14,180 nt of DNA from JdFR-22 sp964534325. GTDB taxonomy: Archaea; Halobacteriota; Archaeoglobi; Archaeoglobales; Archaeoglobaceae. The notes under the pieces were generated by a model. It made no database searches. It saw only the letters and a list, made by a program, of their open reading frames with translations, and was not told the DNA's origin. Position numbers and translations under genes: made by a program. Positions 7,485 to 13,534 of this stretch are shown one piece after another; positions within the stretch are counted from its first letter, which is position 1; the number at the start of each line of letters is the position of its first letter. The DNA is taken from contig CAZHOR010000031.1 in NCBI GenBank assembly GCA_964534325.1, positions 1 through 14,180 on the forward strand. The letters are read 5' to 3'.

Positions 7485-8203
7485 CCAGACTCTATCACAC
7501 AGGAGTGCCGAGTGAAGAGCCTGAGGTCGAAAAGGAACACCATGTCGATTACGGAACTGTTGAAGTGAAAAGGCATTCAGCGCAGTACAGGATCTATCAC
7601 TGGGCTACAGTTATTGTGGGACTTATAATCGGATGGACCGGCCTTAGACTGGGTGGGCTGTACGGTGTGGCCTTCCCGGACATGCAGTTGTCTTTGACCC
7701 TTCACGTGTACCTCGGCTTTGTGTTCGCCGGTCTCTTCGTGCTCATATTTGCCTACGTCATCGCACACGAATGGGAATGGTTCACGCTGACACGAATCCC
7801 CTACGCCACAAAGTTCTTTATTCTGGAGCTGTTATCGTGGATAAAGGTAATTCCTCATGTGGAAGACCCCAGAGGGTATGACACCCGAAAGAACAAGTAC
7901 GTAGAAAAGCTGGTTCCCACAGAGGTCATGGTCCTGTGGCTATACATCGCCCTTGTCGTGATAATGGGAATTACAGGTCTGCCACTCTATTACACGGACA
8001 TTCTATCCTCCGTAACCCAATTCGCCGGCCAGTTCGCAGTTTACTTTAACTTCGCCGACGGAGAAATGGTGCTCAGAACCATTCACCGCCTGTTCATGTT
8101 CATATTCCTTATGACCATGCTGATACACGCATACGCGGTGATAATCTTCGACGTGCTGGGCTCCATGATCACCGGTAAGAGAGAAGAGAAAGTCAGAAGA
8201 TAA
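7481..8203 (+). CDS. dihaem cytochrome b, FdnI/HydC (cytochrome b561-type) family
   Basis: This integral membrane protein of 240 residues should carry two b haems and move electrons between a lipid-soluble carrier (menaquinone or methanophenazine) and the exported nine-haem cytochrome encoded just upstream. Four membrane helices are visible at about 41-60, 70-95, 150-170 and 201-223, after a charged N-terminal tail of about 35 residues. The expected ligands are present: His40 in YHW (helix 1), His75 in LHVYLGF (helix 2), and His202 and His216 in helix 4. Their 14-residue spacing equals that of His155/His169 in E. coli FdnI. No iron-sulfur or catalytic subunit gene adjoins it, so its partner is most likely the cytochrome c. 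Start and stop overlap as ATGA with the upstream gene, indicating coupled translation and probably fixed stoichiometry. Confidence 0.88.
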   Translation: MTRLYHTGVPSEEPEVEKEHHVDYGTVEVKRHSAQYRIYHWATVIVGLIIGWTGLRLGGLYGVAFPDMQLSLTLHVYLGFVFAGLFVLIFAYVIAHEWEWFTLTRIPYATKFFILELLSWIKVIPHVEDPRGYDTRKNKYVEKLVPTEVMVLWLYIALVVIMGITGLPLYYTDILSSVTQFAGQFAVYFNFADGEMVLRTIHRLFMFIFLMTMLIHAYAVIIFDVLGSMITGKREEKVRR

Positions 8204-8225
8204 CCATAAACCAGGAAAATTTAAT

Positions 8226-8247
8226 CCCTTTCTTATTTTTATTTTTA
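8226..8247 (+). terminator. T-rich terminator after the cytochrome operon
   Basis: A pyrimidine tract of CCCTTTCTTATTTTTATTTTT type begins 22 bases after the cytochrome b stop. Archaeal RNA polymerase stops at such T runs without needing a strong hairpin. Confidence 0.55.
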
Positions 8248-8269
8248 ATGTTCTTGCTGTAAACATTAA
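8245..8269. repeat. inverted repeat TTAATGTT / AACATTAA
   Basis: Two perfect 8-base arms (8245-8252 and 8262-8269) flank a nine-base spacer. It overlaps the end of the T-rich tract and lies about 70 bases before the next promoter. It could be part of the terminator or a dimeric regulator site. The A+T-rich arms make chance occurrence possible. Confidence 0.35.
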
Positions 8270-8337
8270 CCATTGTGTAGTTAGCCGTATGATGTCCTTT
8301 GACCCCTCAATAGATAATGGATTTTAATAAATGCTAA

Positions 8338-8351
8338 GAAAAGTTTAAATT
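8338..8351 (+). promoter_or_regulatory. promoter of the small helical protein gene (BRE + TATA)
   Basis: GAAAAG at 8338-8343 runs straight into TTTAAATT at 8344-8351. It ends 31 nt before the ATG at 8374, the same distance as at purC, and so supports that ATG over the TTG at 8356 and the ATG at 8410. Confidence 0.6.
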
Positions 8352-8373
8352 TATTTTGGACATTATATTATCA

Positions 8374-8718
8374 ATGGCATTATTCCGCAAAAATCGGGAG
8401 AAGGTGGAGATGAGCAATCGAGTTCTCCATATCAAACTGGATAATGTTTATGAGCTATTAGTCTATCATAGAGATCAAATGTTTTCTCCATTCGCCAAGG
8501 AGAGAGAGGTCAAGGCTGCTGCAAAATCCCTCTCCAGACTGTTGAACGACCCTGAATACATGTTCTCCGAGGAGAATGCCAGAAAAATAAACATACTGGC
8601 TAAAGAGCTTCAGAGGTTCTCTATGATCAAACTGGGTGACATGGACAAATACACCTTCGATATCAGAATAAAGTGGATGCTCAAACTGATTGAAGACCTG
8701 AAAGAGAACGCTACTTAA
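8374..8718 (+). CDS. small helical protein of unknown function
   Basis: I do not recognise a family. The 114-residue product starts MALFRKNREKVEMS and is predicted to be almost wholly helical and charged, with no membrane segment, no signal peptide and no cysteines. Conspicuous stretches are LHIKLDNVYELLVYHRDQM, AAAKSLSRLLNDPEYMF and the C-terminal IKWMLKLIEDLKEN. ATG 8374 is chosen from its leaderless promoter. An internal ATG at 8410 has GGTGG seven bases before it and could give a 102-residue form, so a second start is possible. The gene ends ten bases from the convergent methyltransferase gene. It has its own promoter and probably is not part of the cytochrome unit. Confidence 0.7.
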   Translation: MALFRKNREKVEMSNRVLHIKLDNVYELLVYHRDQMFSPFAKEREVKAAAKSLSRLLNDPEYMFSEENARKINILAKELQRFSMIKLGDMDKYTFDIRIKWMLKLIEDLKENAT

Positions 8719-8728
8719 TCTACTGATT

Positions 8729-9721
8729 CTATGCAGGTTTCCTGCCGATTATAAGGCTGGTCACCGTTCTCGTATCCTTTCTTTCTATGCTTTTCAGACC
8801 TGCATTCTCCAACCAGCCCTTGACTTCGGATTCGGTATATGTATCCCCTGAAGGGGTGTTCACCAGCATGTTCAGAGCAAAAATAGCTCCAAAACCGGGT
8901 GTTGTTCTGCTCTCATCCATAATGAAATCCTGCACAACCACCTGTCCTCCCGGGTTTAATGAGTTCGCGCACTTCTTGATCAACTCCTGGTTCTCCTCGG
9001 AGGAGTTGATATGAACTATTGCCGACAGGAATACCAGGTCGTATCCCCTGCCGAAATCATCTACCTTGTAGTCTCCTGCCAGGGTGTCTATACGGTCATC
9101 CAGCCCCTCTTGTTGAACGTATTTTCTGGTGAGAGGGATCACATCGGGCAGATCAAAGACCGTTGCCTTAATGTCGCGCTTTGATCTGACGAACGTCATG
9201 GAGAAAGCTCCGGAACCCCCTCCTACATCCAGGACTTCATTGACTCCGGAAAGGTCGAGCATTTCCACTATCTTTGGTGCGGTATTCTGTGCTCGCTCAT
9301 GCATGGCAGAAATGAAGCTCTTCAGATCCCGTTCATCTCTTTCTCTTTCAGCAGGTTCCCCTTCCTTAACAACCTGGGTAAGCTTGCTCCATGACTTCCA
9401 CAGAGCAGCGCTGTGCAGCAGTCCAGCCATATAATCCGGGCTTTCTCTATCCAGATACCTGGCTGTGGCCTCTGTATTGGAAAAACTGCTCTCAATCTTC
9501 CTGAGAACGCCCATGGCAGTTAGAGCGTTCATCAACCTGTTGGTAGCACGCTCATCGGTGCCCAGAGACCTTGCTACCTCTGTTGAAGTCATCATCTCTT
9601 TTCCCAGTACTGAAAATAAGTCAAGCTCGACTGCCGTCAGGATTATTCTGCTCTCCTGAAAACCAATAGCAGTCCTCTTGATCTCATCAATGGACATTTC
9701 ATCCTGTCCGCTTATTCTCAT
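8729..9721 (-). CDS. SAM-dependent O-methyltransferase, acetylserotonin/hydroxyneurosporene type
   Basis: The 330-residue protein has the two-domain plan of small-molecule O-methyltransferases (Dimerisation plus Methyltransf_2). An N-terminal winged-helix dimerisation region covers about 15-90 (TAVELDLFSVLG, TSTEVARSLGTDERATNRLM, TARYL). A Rossmann domain follows with the SAM-binding VLDVGGGSGAF (163-173), acidic Asp190 in FDLPDV, LVFLSAIVHINSSEEN and the NPGGQVVVQDF strand. His237 occupies the position of the catalytic base of plant-type enzymes. The substrate cannot be read: relatives act on carotenoids, bacteriochlorophyll precursors, polyketides or phenols. ATG 9721 has GGGTGA at 9725-9730. 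It lies 28 bases after a DUF2299-like gene and should be its operon partner. The last codons are convergent with the small gene at 8374. Confidence 0.82.
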   Translation of the reverse strand: MRISGQDEMSIDEIKRTAIGFQESRIILTAVELDLFSVLGKEMMTSTEVARSLGTDERATNRLMNALTAMGVLRKIESSFSNTEATARYLDRESPDYMAGLLHSAALWKSWSKLTQVVKEGEPAERERDERDLKSFISAMHERAQNTAPKIVEMLDLSGVNEVLDVGGGSGAFSMTFVRSKRDIKATVFDLPDVIPLTRKYVQQEGLDDRIDTLAGDYKVDDFGRGYDLVFLSAIVHINSSEENQELIKKCANSLNPGGQVVVQDFIMDESRTTPGFGAIFALNMLVNTPSGDTYTESEVKGWLENAGLKSIERKDTRTVTSLIIGRKPA

Positions 9722-9749
9722 TTTTCACCCAAACCTTTAGTAACTAAGA

Positions 9750-10217
9750 TCAATGGAACATGGCATCCACGTCACTATAGCCCTCAAACTCGTGCTGCAG
9801 ATTCCAGATAATATACATCTTGCACCTGAAGACCTCTCTTAAACCCTCCATGAGGATGCTCTTCTTCACGTTCTCCGCATAGATGGGCAGGGAAAAATCC
9901 ACTCTCTGAAGATTATCTTTTTCGGAATGCATCTTGAACTCTGCATCCCTGAAAAGCAGATCCATCTTCCACTGATGCATTAAATTCCTCTTCTTAGTGG
10001 AAGGTAAAGAATTGAAAGCTCTCATGTGCTTCTCCGACAGCGCCAGACCGCTCAGGACCAGAATAAAGTCTTTGCCCTGAGGCTTGATCACATCCGACAC
10101 CTGATTCGACTCCGAAGGAAACTGGACCACATAATGCCACTCAGAATCATCATCGGAGACCTCTTTCTTAAAGATACCCTCTTCCGTTAACCACTCCTTA
10201 ACCAGATCACCCAACAT
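9750..10217 (-). CDS. DUF2299-like conserved archaeal protein
   Basis: The protein of 155 residues begins MLGDLVKEWLTEEGIFKKEV and continues with an alternating strand pattern: WHYVVQFP, DVIKPQGKDFILVLSGLALS, LFRDAEFKM, and a C-terminal helix with LREVFRCKMYIIWNLQHEF. From memory this order (LVKEWL, then HYVVQFP, then VIKPQGKD, then a terminal IWxLQ) matches DUF2299, a family without assigned function found mostly in archaea. No catalytic motif, membrane segment or export signal is visible. ATG 10217 is chosen over a TTG nine bases upstream because GAAAAA followed by TACTTTTAT ends at the leaderless distance. It is the first gene of a pair with the methyltransferase. Whether the two act together is unknown. 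Confidence 0.68.
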   Translation of the reverse strand: MLGDLVKEWLTEEGIFKKEVSDDDSEWHYVVQFPSESNQVSDVIKPQGKDFILVLSGLALSEKHMRAFNSLPSTKKRNLMHQWKMDLLFRDAEFKMHSEKDNLQRVDFSLPIYAENVKKSILMEGLREVFRCKMYIIWNLQHEFEGYSDVDAMFH

Positions 10218-10237
10218 AAACCACAATATGTATTAAG

Positions 10238-10252
10238 ATAAAAGTATTTTTC
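10238..10252 (-). promoter_or_regulatory. promoter of the DUF2299-methyltransferase pair
   Basis: Read on the minus strand, GAAAAA (10252-10247) followed by TACTTTTAT (10246-10238) ends 30 nt and about 21 nt, respectively, before the ATG at 10217. The spacing equals that of the plus-strand promoters at purC and the cytochrome c gene. Confidence 0.5.
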
Positions 10253-10334
10253 ACTAAATCTTTGCAATCAACAAATAAAACCGAGTTCAATCACCCACTC
10301 TAAACATTATCTCCATTTGATTGTCCCATTTTCA

Positions 10335-10352
10335 GTAAAGACTAAGAATTAT
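10335..10352 (+). promoter_or_regulatory. probable promoter of the EF-Tu domain-2-like gene
   Basis: GTAAAG at 10335-10340 ends 30 nt before the ATG at 10370 and is followed by the A+T-rich ACTAAGAATTAT. It is a weaker copy of the GAAAAG + TATA arrangement. The divergent intergenic region 10253-10334 holds no gene; distant CAATCAA/TTGATTG arms there may be chance. Confidence 0.4.
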
Positions 10353-10369
10353 GAAATATATTCTTCATT

Positions 10370-10615
10370 ATGGAAGAGGTGGGAAGGGTCTCACATTATT
10401 TTAACAAAATTGGAGTAGCCGCCATCGTGCTCAACATGTCACTTAGTTTGGGGGATAGAGTTAGGATATTGGGAAGTAAGACTGATCTGGTGCAGAACAT
10501 CGATTCCATGGAGATCGACAGGAAGAAGATCGAGAAGGCGATGCCCGGGGACACCGTAGGAGTTAAGGTAACGGATAAGGTCAGGAGAAAGGATAAGGTC
10601 TACCGGATCGATTAA
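10370..10615 (+). CDS. stand-alone EF-Tu domain-2-like protein (translation elongation factor-like)
   Basis: The 81-residue protein consists of one beta-barrel domain like domain 2 of EF-Tu/EF-1A/IF2. GRVSHYFNKIGVAAIVL is followed by LSLGDRVRILGSKTDLVQ (about 25-42), then DSMEIDRKKIEKAMPGDTVGVKV (about 45-67) and DKVRRKDKVYRI. No G domain is present, so it is not a GTPase. Small proteins of this kind are common in archaea and are annotated as translation elongation factor-like. A role on the ribosome or in RNA binding is inferred from the fold only. The start at 10370 fits homologues, which begin just before the GxVxHYFNKIGVA motif. It is monocistronic, between a divergent and a convergent gene. 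Confidence 0.82.
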   Translation: MEEVGRVSHYFNKIGVAAIVLNMSLSLGDRVRILGSKTDLVQNIDSMEIDRKKIEKAMPGDTVGVKVTDKVRRKDKVYRID

Positions 10616-10640
10616 CTATTTATTTGACCAGCTATTCAAC

Positions 10641-10661
10641 TATTTTTATTATTTATTCTTT
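10641..10661 (+). terminator. T-rich terminator after the EF-Tu domain-2-like gene
   Basis: TATTTTTATTATTTATTCTTT begins 25 bases after the TAA and reaches the end of the convergent coiled-coil gene. On the opposite strand it is A-rich, so it should act only for the forward gene. Confidence 0.5.
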
Positions 10662-11799
10662 ATAATCCCTCTTGTTGTATCTTGATGGGATAGCCCAGTG
10701 CCTCGGTCGCCTTCTCTTCAAGGGACTCTTTGGTGCTCGCGATTTTTTCTTCGGTTTTGTTTACTTTGTCTTCGGTGGACTCTATTTCTTTTTCGAGGGA
10801 TTTCTTCTTGTCTTCGGGTTTGTCTCTTCCCATTTTGATCTTCATCTTTTTAATGTTCTCTTTTAGTTCGGCACGCTGTTCTTTGAGTTCTTCTATCTTT
10901 TCCAGCTCTTTTTTGATCTCGCCTTGGGATATGCTCTTTAGTGAATCAATTATTGATTTCTCCTGCTTCTTTTTCACGTTTATGTTACCTTTAACTACTT
11001 CGTTGATGGTGTTTGAGGCTATGCTGGCCATCTGGTCGTCATTGAAGTCGTCTGTGTCCAGTTTGACTTTTCTTCCGGTCATGTGGGCGTAGGTTTTGAG
11101 GGGCTTACGTGCTACGGCGATCTTCTTCTGGATTTCCTTTTCTTTGTGCTGTACCTTCTCGTCTAACTGTTTTTCTTCTTCTTCCAGCCGATTCAGCTCT
11201 TCGTTCTGTCTGGCTTCTTCGGTCTCATCTTTGCTCTGCTCAATATCATCAACTTCTGAAGATATCTTCTTGACCTCTTTTTTGAGCTCGCCGCTCTCTT
11301 TGAGGAGTCTCTTTAACTCTTTCATTTCTTCGTGCGCTTCTCTGATGCTGTGGGTGTTCATGCTGTTGCGCTTTTCATCTACTTCGTTGATTACGGTGGC
11401 GATGCCGCTGAGGTAGTGGTTGATATTCTCCAGTTCAGGCGGTTCAAAGGCGAAAAGGATCCTGAAATGCTTTCGTTTCATGTTGGCTGTCTTGTTCATT
11501 GCTTTTTCGATTTCTTCAAAGTTTTTTGTGTTCAAGTTCTTCCATAGATCGAGAAAAGATGTTTTGAAGCTGGTGGCCACACCTTTTAGACGAGGATGCA
11601 GGTTGGAGGGCTCGAAGCTCTCCAGCTCCGAAACAAGATTTTTGACCTGCTCATTTAGTTCAGGTTCCTTCTCAGAAATAAAAGAAGAAATGTCTCCCTC
11701 TTTTAACTCCAATAATTCTTTGAGCCTTCCGTCTAATTCGTCTAATGAAATGACTTCTGTTTCAGGCTCTTTCTTTTTCCCAAAAAGTCTTTTGAACAT
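10660..11799 (-). CDS. charged coiled-coil protein with basic amphipathic N-terminus
   Basis: The 379-residue protein is dominated by Glu/Lys/Leu heptads. It begins MFKRLFGKKKEPETEV, a short basic and aromatic segment that could touch the membrane. Residues about 15-140 form a more compact helical region (LDELDGRLKELLELKEGD, HPRLKGVATSF, KRKHFRILFAFEPPE). Long coiled coils run at about 155-235 and 295-370. They flank a globular insert (about 237-290) with ARKPLKTYAHMTGRKVKLD and DDQMASIASNTINEV. There is no Walker motif, so it is not an SMC ATPase. I do not know a function. ATG 11799 has no Shine-Dalgarno; A+T-rich sequence about 21-33 nt upstream may be its own promoter. It lies 46 bases after TFS in the same direction and might also be read from that unit. 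Confidence 0.78.
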   Translation of the reverse strand: MFKRLFGKKKEPETEVISLDELDGRLKELLELKEGDISSFISEKEPELNEQVKNLVSELESFEPSNLHPRLKGVATSFKTSFLDLWKNLNTKNFEEIEKAMNKTANMKRKHFRILFAFEPPELENINHYLSGIATVINEVDEKRNSMNTHSIREAHEEMKELKRLLKESGELKKEVKKISSEVDDIEQSKDETEEARQNEELNRLEEEEKQLDEKVQHKEKEIQKKIAVARKPLKTYAHMTGRKVKLDTDDFNDDQMASIASNTINEVVKGNINVKKKQEKSIIDSLKSISQGEIKKELEKIEELKEQRAELKENIKKMKIKMGRDKPEDKKKSLEKEIESTEDKVNKTEEKIASTKESLEEKATEALGYPIKIQQEGL

Positions 11800-11845
11800 T
11801 TGGTTTATTTTTAAATCCCAATTTAGTTAAAATTTTTGAGGGGTT

Positions 11846-12151
11846 TTAGTCGTACTCTCTCCAGGTTTTACCGCATTTTGTGCATCTGAAGAATCTAGTC
11901 TCACTCTCATCAGCAGCTCTCAACTGTCTCAACCACCAGTAAGCTTCTCTATTACCGCATTCCGGGCAAGTTTTATCCGTGGTTGGTAGGGCACCTGAGG
12001 TCCCCTCGATAACCGGTACATCTTCTTTTTTACTGCTGGTGTGGATGACTACCTGTTCGTTTTCGGCATCTTTTTCGTATCCGCATTTCCTGCAAACGGC
12101 TTTATTACCGTTGTATATCATTATGCTTTTACACTCCGGACAGAATTCCAC
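11846..12151 (-). CDS. tfs: transcription factor S (TFIIS C-terminal-like RNA cleavage factor)
   Basis: TFS rescues stalled archaeal RNA polymerase by stimulating transcript cleavage in the active site. The 101-residue protein has two zinc ribbons: Cys4/7/20/23 (FCPEC and CRKCG) and Cys62/65/90/93 (CPECGN and CTKCG). The second ribbon carries RAADESETRFFRC, with Asp81-Glu82 at the hairpin tip that reaches the catalytic magnesium, so it should be active rather than an inhibitory paralogue. The start is placed at GTG 12151 because GGAAGGTGAT (12165-12156) is a strong Shine-Dalgarno at the right distance and homologues begin just before FCPEC. An upstream ATG at 12169 would add six residues and has no ribosome site. 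The gene overlaps the end of the Nudix gene by 23 bases. Confidence 0.92.
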   Translation of the reverse strand: MEFCPECKSIMIYNGNKAVCRKCGYEKDAENEQVVIHTSSKKEDVPVIEGTSGALPTTDKTCPECGNREAYWWLRQLRAADESETRFFRCTKCGKTWREYD

Positions 12152-12539
12152 GTAAATCACCTTCCGCATCTTTTACGATCTTTTCATGGTCGAATGCCAG
12201 TTCTGGTAGGGCATCGAGACCAAAAGATTCTACCGATTTGGCATCGCTTCCCGCTTTAGGTTCGCCCTCAGGGAGGACAATAAAGCAAACGGAAACAAAG
12301 TGACCGCGAGGGTCACGAGCAGGTTCAGAATATACACCTGTAAGCTTATAAATTTTCCCTTTAATACCCACCTCTTCTTCCACCTCTCTCAGCAAAGCGT
12401 CTTCAACCATTTCTCCGTACTCCACAATTCCCCCAGGAAGAGCATAATGATTTTTGAAAGGCTCATTCCTTCTCTTGATCAACAGTATTTTACCCTCATA
12501 GGGTATAATGGCATCAACTGTTAGAGTTATGCACGTCAT
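12129..12539 (-). CDS. Nudix hydrolase (ADP-ribose pyrophosphatase-like)
   Basis: The 136-residue protein carries a complete Nudix box at residues 37-59: Gly37, Glu43, Arg51-Glu52, Glu55-Glu56, Gly58, Ile59 fit GX5EX7REUXEEXGU exactly. It should therefore hydrolyse a nucleoside diphosphate linked to some other group, with magnesium or manganese. The flanking features DAIIPYEGKILLIKRR, HYALPGG, GVYSEPARDPRGH and VSVCFIVLPEGEPKAGSDA are typical of small ADP-ribose pyrophosphatase or NADH-type members. SDAKSVESF resembles the segment that often precedes the last helix in ADP-ribose enzymes, but the substrate is not certain. The ATG at 12539 comes three bases after the PHP gene stop, so the two are co-transcribed. 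Its end overlaps TFS. Confidence 0.9.
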   Translation of the reverse strand: MTCITLTVDAIIPYEGKILLIKRRNEPFKNHYALPGGIVEYGEMVEDALLREVEEEVGIKGKIYKLTGVYSEPARDPRGHFVSVCFIVLPEGEPKAGSDAKSVESFGLDALPELAFDHEKIVKDAEGDLRGILSGV

Positions 12540-12542
12540 GGC

Positions 12543-13178
12543 CTATATTATTGATTCTCCGTTCTTGAAAAATTTTTTCGCCATTTTAAATCCCCATTCT
12601 ACATCCGCAACACGTGAAAGGGAGTGACTGTCACTTCCCACAGAATACCTGATCTTTCTGTGGGAGCATTTCTGGAGTACAGACTCAGGTGGGGCATAGT
12701 GGCCGGTATTCACCTCCAGACCAACGTCATTCTCCTCTAAAAGGTCCAGGACCTCTCCATCCCTTTTTCCGTTCTCTCCTCCGAAAACGTTGAAGAGCTC
12801 CGCACGAAAGTGAGCTAGAACATCTACGTCATTCCTGCTTAAACAAAGCTCAATCCTCCTGTAATATTCATCCATAGGGACTATATCGTGCATGGAAACC
12901 AGCACGAGATCAAACTCGAACTCCGGCAAAACTATTTTACCGTCAGCCTGTATCCCGCACTCCACACCGTTTATAACTTCGATACCATACTTTGCCTCGG
13001 CATGTTCAATGTCCATACAACGTTTTTTCGCTTTGCTGCGGGTGAGCCCCATGGGGTGCTCTATGGAGTGGTCCACTATAGCTACCGCTCTGAGACCGCA
13101 TTCTTTAGCCCTTCCTACAATGGAATCTATACTGCTACCCCCGTCGGAGTACAGGGAGTGAACGTGAAGATCATACAT
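12543..13178 (-). CDS. PHP-domain metal-dependent phosphoesterase
   Basis: The 211-residue protein is a single PHP domain, a metal-bound phosphatase or phosphodiesterase fold shared by histidinol phosphatase, YcdX and trpH-type 3',5'-nucleoside bisphosphate hydrolases. The metal ligands are all present: His5 and His7 in DLHVHSLYSDGG, His37 in IVDHS, Glu73 in GVECG, His97 in MHDI, His123 in LAHF, and Asp183/His185 in GSDSHSLSRV. It has no polymerase, RNase P Rpp30 or second domain. The substrate cannot be decided from sequence, and no other his gene is nearby to support histidinol phosphatase. It is first in the PHP-Nudix-TFS unit. ATG 13178 has GAGGAG just upstream and a TATA about 27 nt upstream. 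Confidence 0.87.
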   Translation of the reverse strand: MYDLHVHSLYSDGGSSIDSIVGRAKECGLRAVAIVDHSIEHPMGLTRSKAKKRCMDIEHAEAKYGIEVINGVECGIQADGKIVLPEFEFDLVLVSMHDIVPMDEYYRRIELCLSRNDVDVLAHFRAELFNVFGGENGKRDGEVLDLLEENDVGLEVNTGHYAPPESVLQKCSHRKIRYSVGSDSHSLSRVADVEWGFKMAKKFFKNGESII

Positions 13179-13196
13179 TTCTCCTCACTCCGACCC

Positions 13197-13210
13197 ATAT
13201 TTATTTAAAG
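13197..13210 (-). promoter_or_regulatory. TATA-like promoter of the PHP-Nudix-TFS unit
   Basis: On the minus strand CTTTAAATAAATAT runs from 13210 to 13197, with the core TTTAAATA centred about 27 nt before the ATG at 13178. The preceding GGCAAC is not the GAAAAG form seen elsewhere. The remaining A+T-rich bases 13211-13387 show no gene; AGCGTAAA-TAAT occurs there twice (13273 and 13375). Confidence 0.5.
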
Positions 13211-13387
13211 TTGCCTGCTGTCCGGTAATTTACTAGCGATCAAACTAAAGAAAAAGTACGCAGAAATCATAGAGCGTAAATAATTTTTATACATTCGAAT
13301 AAAAATGATATTTAGGGTTAGGTCATAAAATGCGTAGGTTAACACAAGTTTCGCAGCTACGATGAGAGAATGTTAGCGTAAAAATAA

Positions 13388-13534
13388 TTAATGATTTAAA
13401 GGCCATAAAGAATGTTTATTAGGTTTTTCTTTCTTTTGTCTTTCTGAATGGGACTTAGGGAAGAAAACTCTTTCAAATTCTTCCAACGATTGGTATGTTC
13501 TTTCCTTTTTTTTATCTTCCGCCTCTTTAGTCAT
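13388..13534 (-). CDS. 48-residue charged small protein of unknown function
   Basis: A short frame starts at ATG 13534, inside the last codons of the gene upstream (ATGACTAA overlap, eight bases), and ends at TAA 13388-13390. A perfect AGGAGGT at 13547-13541 lies six bases before it, so it should be translated, coupled to its neighbour. The product opens MTKEAEDKKKERTYQSLEEF, continues ERVFFPKSHSERQKKEKPNK, and ends HSLWPLNH. It is hydrophilic, strongly charged and lacks a membrane segment or cysteines. The SLEEFERVFFP core looks like a real conserved motif, not random sequence. I do not recognise a family. A T-run just past the stop could end the transcript. Confidence 0.6.
   Translation of the reverse strand: MTKEAEDKKKERTYQSLEEFERVFFPKSHSERQKKEKPNKHSLWPLNH

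Noticed and set aside
11096..11830. Ser/Phe-rich plus-strand frames opposite the coiled-coil gene
   Set aside because: Poly-Ser/Phe translation is the expected reverse image of Glu/Lys-rich codons; there is no start signal and no domain.
12543..13178. RNase P protein subunit Rpp30 as an alternative for the PHP protein
   Set aside because: The full set of PHP metal-binding His/Asp residues is present, which archaeal Rpp30 lacks.
13273..13388. Two copies of AGCGTAAA followed by TAAT
   Set aside because: Only about a dozen A+T-rich bases, with a two-base difference; likely chance in this composition, and nothing CRISPR-like or array-like.
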